Of a stretch of DNA of 34,367 bases, positions 31,535 to 34,367 are shown in pieces. The DNA lies in assembly GCA_022819605.1 (NCBI GenBank), contig JAJEGW010000190.1, positions 1-34,367 on the forward strand. The letters run 5' to 3'. Positions within the stretch are counted from its first letter, which is position 1. Every line of letters starts with the position of its first letter. The notes beneath the pieces are model-generated. The model was not told the origin of the DNA, made no database searches, and saw only the letters and a list, made by a program, of their open reading frames with translations. This DNA is from Silicimonas sp. Its GTDB lineage: Bacteria > Pseudomonadota > Alphaproteobacteria > Rhodobacterales > Rhodobacteraceae. Both the position numbers and the translations under genes were made by a program.

Positions 31535-32392
31535 TCATGCCTTGGCCATAAACGCGGCCCGGATTGCGGCCTTCATGGCATCCTGAGGTCCATCCTCCTC
31601 TGCGCTGCTCGATGCCATCACCAGCTTGGAGGCGGGTGTGCTCCCGAGGCCCAATGCTTCGTTCACCACCGATAAACCGGCATGAAGCGATGAGCGGCCG
31701 AGAAGACCCACTGCGATCCCGGCTTCTACTGCTGCGATCACGCCGGAGACGCTTTGGCTGGAATATACAACGCGATACGGCTTTCCACGGGCATGCAGTG
31801 AATTGCTCGCAGCGTCGCGCCACCAGCATGCATGATCGAACAAGGCCACCGGAAGGCTTTCATCGGCCGGAAAACTGCGATGTGCCGACGACACCCAACA
31901 AGTCGGGTCCTCGTACAGAACTTCTTCGTGCCTTGATGGGCTTTCGACCTCATAGACGGCAAGGTCCAACAATCCCCTGTTGAGGTCCTCGGGAAAACTT
32001 GTGCTCAACGCGCAGGTCACATCCAATTCGACTTTAGGATGGTGGCGGGCGAAGGTCGCAATGATCTCAGCAAGTTTGGTCCGTCCATGATCGTCGGGTA
32101 TGCCCAAGCGCAATTTCCCACTTAAGGAATTTTTGGAAATCTCTTGTAGCGCCGCGTCGAGACGAGCCGTTACTTCCTGCGCGACAGGGAAAAGCTTTCG
32201 TCCCGTGTCGCTCAGGACCACGCCGCGACCATGCCGGTCAAAGACAGGCTGACTCAGGATGGCTTCAAGACGTTTGATCTGAAGACTCGTCGCAGACTGA
32301 GATCGATGGATGCGAGCTGCACCCTCCGTAACGCTACCTGCCTCAGCTACGGCGACGAAGGTTCGCAGAAGATCGCTATCCAAATTGTCCAT
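31535..32392 (-). CDS. LysR-family transcriptional regulator
   Basis: The protein has 285 residues from the ATG at 32390-32392; a TTG four codons upstream is possible. The N-terminal winged HTH is DLLRTFVAVAEAGSVTEGAARIHRSQSATSLQIKRLEAILSQPVFDR, and residues about 90-285 form the LysR effector-binding domain (KLRLGIPDDH, LDVTCALSTSF, LYEDPTCWVS). It is divergent from the permease gene with only 53 bases between the starts, the classic arrangement in which a LysR protein controls its neighbour. The ligand is unknown. The stop codon sits exactly at the junction with the IS3 remnant, so a few C-terminal residues may have been changed by that insertion. Confidence 0.93.
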   Translation of the reverse strand: MDNLDSDLLRTFVAVAEAGSVTEGAARIHRSQSATSLQIKRLEAILSQPVFDRHGRGVVLSDTGRKLFPVAQEVTARLDAALQEISKNSLSGKLRLGIPDDHGRTKLAEIIATFARHHPKVELDVTCALSTSFPEDLNRGLLDLAVYEVESPSRHEEVLYEDPTCWVSSAHRSFPADESLPVALFDHACWWRDAASNSLHARGKPYRVVYSSQSVSGVIAAVEAGIAVGLLGRSSLHAGLSVVNEALGLGSTPASKLVMASSSAEEDGPQDAMKAAIRAAFMAKA

Positions 32393-32445
32393 CTGTTTTG
32401 CCAATAGCAGAAATTGGAACTACCCGTTTCACAGATGCCTGATGG

Positions 32446-33501
32446 ATGGCTATTTTTCAAGATCAAAGGAGCATCCAATTGTCGGATCAGACCGCTGCCC
32501 ACCGAACATCCAACAGTAAGCTCCTGGTGTGGAGCGCATCTCTGATGCTTTTGGCAGGTGTCGGTCTCGCCTGGCCGGACCGCGCAGCGGACACTGCAAG
32601 GTTCGTCATGTGGGGCCTGATCGTCGTCGCCCCAATCGTCATTCCTGGCATTGTTCTTGCGGCTTGGATCATTGCCAGCGGCGCGGATGCCCACATCGCT
32701 GGCGCATTCGAGGGCAGGACGCTGCGAACGGTGTTGGCCGCGTCGCTCTTCGGAGCCATCACGCCCGTGTGCGGTGTGACCGTACTGCCTTTAATGGCCG
32801 GATTGCTGGCAGCGGGCGTGCCGCTTGCTCCAATCATGGCGTTTTGGCTGTCCTCACCGGTAACGGACCCGGCAATGCTCGCGACCACCGCTGCAACCCT
32901 TGGTCTGGGCTTCGCGATTGGCAAAACGCTCGCTGCCTTCGGATTGGGTCTATTCGGCGGCGCGATCACCGGGCTTTTCGTCAAGACACCCTGGGCGATG
33001 AATGCGCTTCGAGATAATGGCTTGGCGCGCCAACTAAGTGCTGCACGATGCGGCGAGGATCGGCCGTTCAATCCATGGGTTTGGCGGTCCGAAGCACGAC
33101 GGCGATCCTTCAGCAGGCAGTTCTGGGCGACCACGCGGCTGATCCTGATCTGCCTGATCCCGGCATTTGCCGCCGAGTATGCCTTGAACGCCGCACTGAC
33201 ACCAGGGGCACTGGCAGCATATGCTGGCGAAGACAAATGGTGGGCCATACCCGCCGCTGTCTTCGTCGGTGCTCCAGCCTATATCGACGGTTACGCCGCG
33301 CTCCCGCTTACGCGAGGGTTGATTGACAACGGCATGTCCGAAGGCGCGGCGATGGCATTCCTCGTCTCGGGCGGCGTAGTCAGTATCTGGGGCGCGATGG
33401 CCATCGCACCGGTTCTCAAGTTGAAGCCGTTCATACTTTATCTGCTGCTTGCAGTTCTTGGATCGCTCGGGGCGGGATACGTCTTTGAGTGGATCATTTG
33501 A
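32446..33501 (+). CDS. Permease of the DUF318/YraQ (ArsP-like) family
   Basis: The protein has 351 residues with about eight hydrophobic segments in two repeats. The first repeat contains GAITPVCGVTVLPLMAGLLAAGVPLAPIMAFWLSSPVTDPAM and the second AVFVGAPAYIDGYAALPLTRGLIDNGMSEGAAMAFLVSGGV, the repeated G-x-P-x-x-x-x-x-x-x-L-P pattern of permeases in this family. A single Cys lies in TPVCG, where ArsP-type organoarsenical permeases have Cys residues. Close relatives are annotated only as permeases, so the substrate is open. No ars gene is nearby. It shares a 53-base divergent promoter region with the LysR regulator. Confidence 0.82.
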   Translation: MAIFQDQRSIQLSDQTAAHRTSNSKLLVWSASLMLLAGVGLAWPDRAADTARFVMWGLIVVAPIVIPGIVLAAWIIASGADAHIAGAFEGRTLRTVLAASLFGAITPVCGVTVLPLMAGLLAAGVPLAPIMAFWLSSPVTDPAMLATTAATLGLGFAIGKTLAAFGLGLFGGAITGLFVKTPWAMNALRDNGLARQLSAARCGEDRPFNPWVWRSEARRRSFSRQFWATTRLILICLIPAFAAEYALNAALTPGALAAYAGEDKWWAIPAAVFVGAPAYIDGYAALPLTRGLIDNGMSEGAAMAFLVSGGVVSIWGAMAIAPVLKLKPFILYLLLAVLGSLGAGYVFEWII

Positions 33502-33823
33502 AATTCAATGCGGACCGCAAGCACAGAAGCAAATGGCCGCATCGCATGATTTGTGCACTGGATTACTCTAAGCGGGGTTGCGGTGGCGCATCCTCGATAT
33601 GTAGCCGTAGTCATCGAGGCGTTGCACAATATGGAGATGATCTAAGGGACAGTTTGAGGGCTTTGTATGATCGGAAGACGTCTGGCGGGACAACCTATCC
33701 CAAATCGACCGGACAAAGGACACAGCATTCTGATTTGAAAGGACTTTTCACTTTTTCGACACATCTTGGCAGTTGATGATGTTCATGATCCGTACGCCGC
33801 TACGGTAATTCAGCGAACACGGA
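33502..33823. other. Stretch without a recognisable gene
   Basis: About 320 bases between the permease and the MITE-like element. A 95-codon plus-strand frame overlaps the permease end but has no recognisable domain and no ribosome binding site. I see nothing else here. Confidence 0.45.
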
Positions 33824-33964
33824 AGCACCAAAAACCTGGGGTTCAATCGACGACACCGCCGAGCAAGAACCGCCTCAAGTCACGTCGGAGCACCATTTAT
33901 TCAGTTGGTGGATCACGAGACTTCCTTCTCCACAACGCACATTGACCCCCAGGCTTTTGGTGCT
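33824..33964. mobile_element. MITE-like element with 24-bp terminal inverted repeats
   Basis: AGCACCAAAAACCTGGGG begins the left arm at 33824-33847, and the reverse complement of the right arm at 33941-33964 reads AGCACCAAAAGCCTGGGG. The two 24-base arms differ at two positions. The 141-bp unit has no coding frame of its own. Small size, terminal inverted repeats and no transposase fit a miniature inverted-repeat transposable element. A target duplication was not clear. A long imperfect hairpin with another role remains possible. Confidence 0.5.
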
Positions 33965-34037
33965 CTCCTTCTATGGTCAAATGTCGGAGCTTAGGGTGTG
34001 AGAACGTTGCTTTTCCCAGTGAACCGTGCAGTTGAAA

Positions 34038-34057
34038 ATATCTGCTTGAACAGATAT
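34038..34057. promoter_or_regulatory. Putative operator: 7-bp inverted repeat over the -35 box
   Basis: ATATCTG at 34038-34044 and CAGATAT at 34051-34057 are exact reverse complements with a 6-base spacer that contains most of the -35 box. The position is right for autorepression by an antitoxin or toxin-antitoxin complex. The repeat is seen directly; the regulator is not in the window. Confidence 0.5.
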
Positions 34058-34074
34058 CAGTTAGAGGCTATATA
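34046..34074 (+). promoter_or_regulatory. Sigma70-type promoter of the Gp49-like toxin gene
   Basis: TTGAAC (34046-34051) and TATATA (34069-34074) are separated by exactly 17 bases. A start of transcription six to eight bases downstream of the -10 box falls at or beside the ATG at 34081, so the transcript would have essentially no leader. No Shine-Dalgarno sequence lies in the usual window before the ATG, which agrees with leaderless translation. Confidence 0.6.
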
Positions 34075-34080
34075 CCTGTC

Positions 34081-34367
34081 ATGACGTGGGCCGTACTTGA
34101 TCATCCGGACTTCGTCGAAGAACGCGAAACATTGCCTGCTGAGGTGTGTGACAAGCTTGATGCGGTAATCCTCCTGCTGGAGCAATATGGACCCCAGTTG
34201 GGGCGACCCCATGTCGATACACTGGTCGGCTCCGGCCACGCCAATATGAAGGAAATACGCGTGAACGAGCAGGGCGTCTGGAGGTTTGCCTTCGCGTTCT
34301 ATAAAGAGAGAAACGCTGTCGTCCTGGTTGGCTGCAACAAACAAGGCAAGAACCAGAAGCGGTTCTA
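34081..34367 (+). CDS. RelE/ParE-superfamily toxin, phage Gp49-like family (partial at right edge)
   Basis: The frame is open for 95 codons and runs off the window. It reads MTWAVLDHPDFVEERETLP, then LLLEQYGPQLGRPHVDTLVGSGHANMKEIRVNEQGVWRFAFAF and VVLVGCNKQGKNQKRF. The GRPHVDTLxGSxxxNMKE and WRxxFAF patterns are those of Gp49-like (HigB-2/RelE-type) toxins of type II toxin-antitoxin modules. The usual length is about 110-120 residues, so most of it is visible. An HTH antitoxin is expected downstream, outside the window. The upstream palindrome and promoter are described separately. Confidence 0.88.
   Translation, partial: MTWAVLDHPDFVEERETLPAEVCDKLDAVILLLEQYGPQLGRPHVDTLVGSGHANMKEIRVNEQGVWRFAFAFYKERNAVVLVGCNKQGKNQKRF

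Noticed and set aside
33824..33964. tRNA or integron attC site in the inverted-repeat element
   Set aside because: The GGTTCAAT in one arm resembles a T-loop, but no cloverleaf forms. The attC core patterns are also missing.
27787..34367. CRISPR array or restriction-modification system in the accessory region
   Set aside because: No regularly spaced repeats of array type and no methylase or nuclease genes were found.

Overview
The window is high-GC DNA that reads as the chromosome of an alphaproteobacterium, most like the Rhodobacterales/roseobacter group. The reasons are the SMC protein of 1151 codons, the tandem covalent-flavin FAD/GcvT demethylases with a non-pyrrolysine MttB homologue, the MnmD/MnmC-oxidoreductase pair, and the RidA-GDPD-COG3146-PhhB gene string. 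The assignment comes from protein families and gene order only, not from a database search.

Bases 1-10,990 form a methylated-amine catabolic locus. A minus-strand dimethylglycine/sarcosine dehydrogenase-like gene runs off the left edge. A stand-alone DUF7662-like gene follows. Then comes a tightly packed plus-strand operon: XRE-cupin regulator, FAD/GcvT demethylase, tiny ORF, PPOX-family flavoprotein, second FAD/GcvT demethylase, 16-codon ORF, and MttB-family methyltransferase. Nearly every junction is an ATGA or GTGA overlap. A convergent HTD2/MaoC-like acyl-CoA hydratase closes the locus. The demethylases would move methyl groups from N-methylated substrates to tetrahydrofolate. No corrinoid protein for the MttB homologue is visible.

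Bases 11,136-15,944 are core genes: smc, a thioredoxin/AhpC-like protein and rpe. Bases 16,360-18,341 are a nested scar. A phzF-like gene lost its N-terminal half where an IS200/IS605-type tnpB (OMEGA) element joins it. That element was itself cut by an IS21-family element, and the IS21 element has lost everything beyond the first part of istA. The IS21 leader carries a perfect 42-bp palindrome.

Bases 18,365-27,786 are again core: divergent MnmC-type oxidoreductase and MnmD for wobble-uridine modification, a DMT exporter, mlaC/mlaA, RidA, GDPD, a COG3146 acyltransferase-like protein, PhhB, a Prx5-type peroxiredoxin, a ferredoxin-reductase-type flavoprotein and rsmD.

Bases 27,787-34,367 are an accessory dump of decayed mobile DNA: an IS6-like terminus, a frameshifted resolvase, a Tn3 transposase C-terminus, a possible mobilisation remnant and an IS3 C-terminus. 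Intact cargo-type genes are mixed in: a higBA toxin-antitoxin pair, a membrane-anchored zinc-ribbon protein, and a LysR/permease divergent pair. A 141-bp MITE-like element precedes a Gp49-like toxin gene that has a strong promoter and apparently no 5' leader. I found no complete new multi-gene system. The best leads are the tnpB/guide scar, the IS21 palindrome, the MITE-like element, the leaderless toxin promoter, and the MttB operon without a corrinoid protein.
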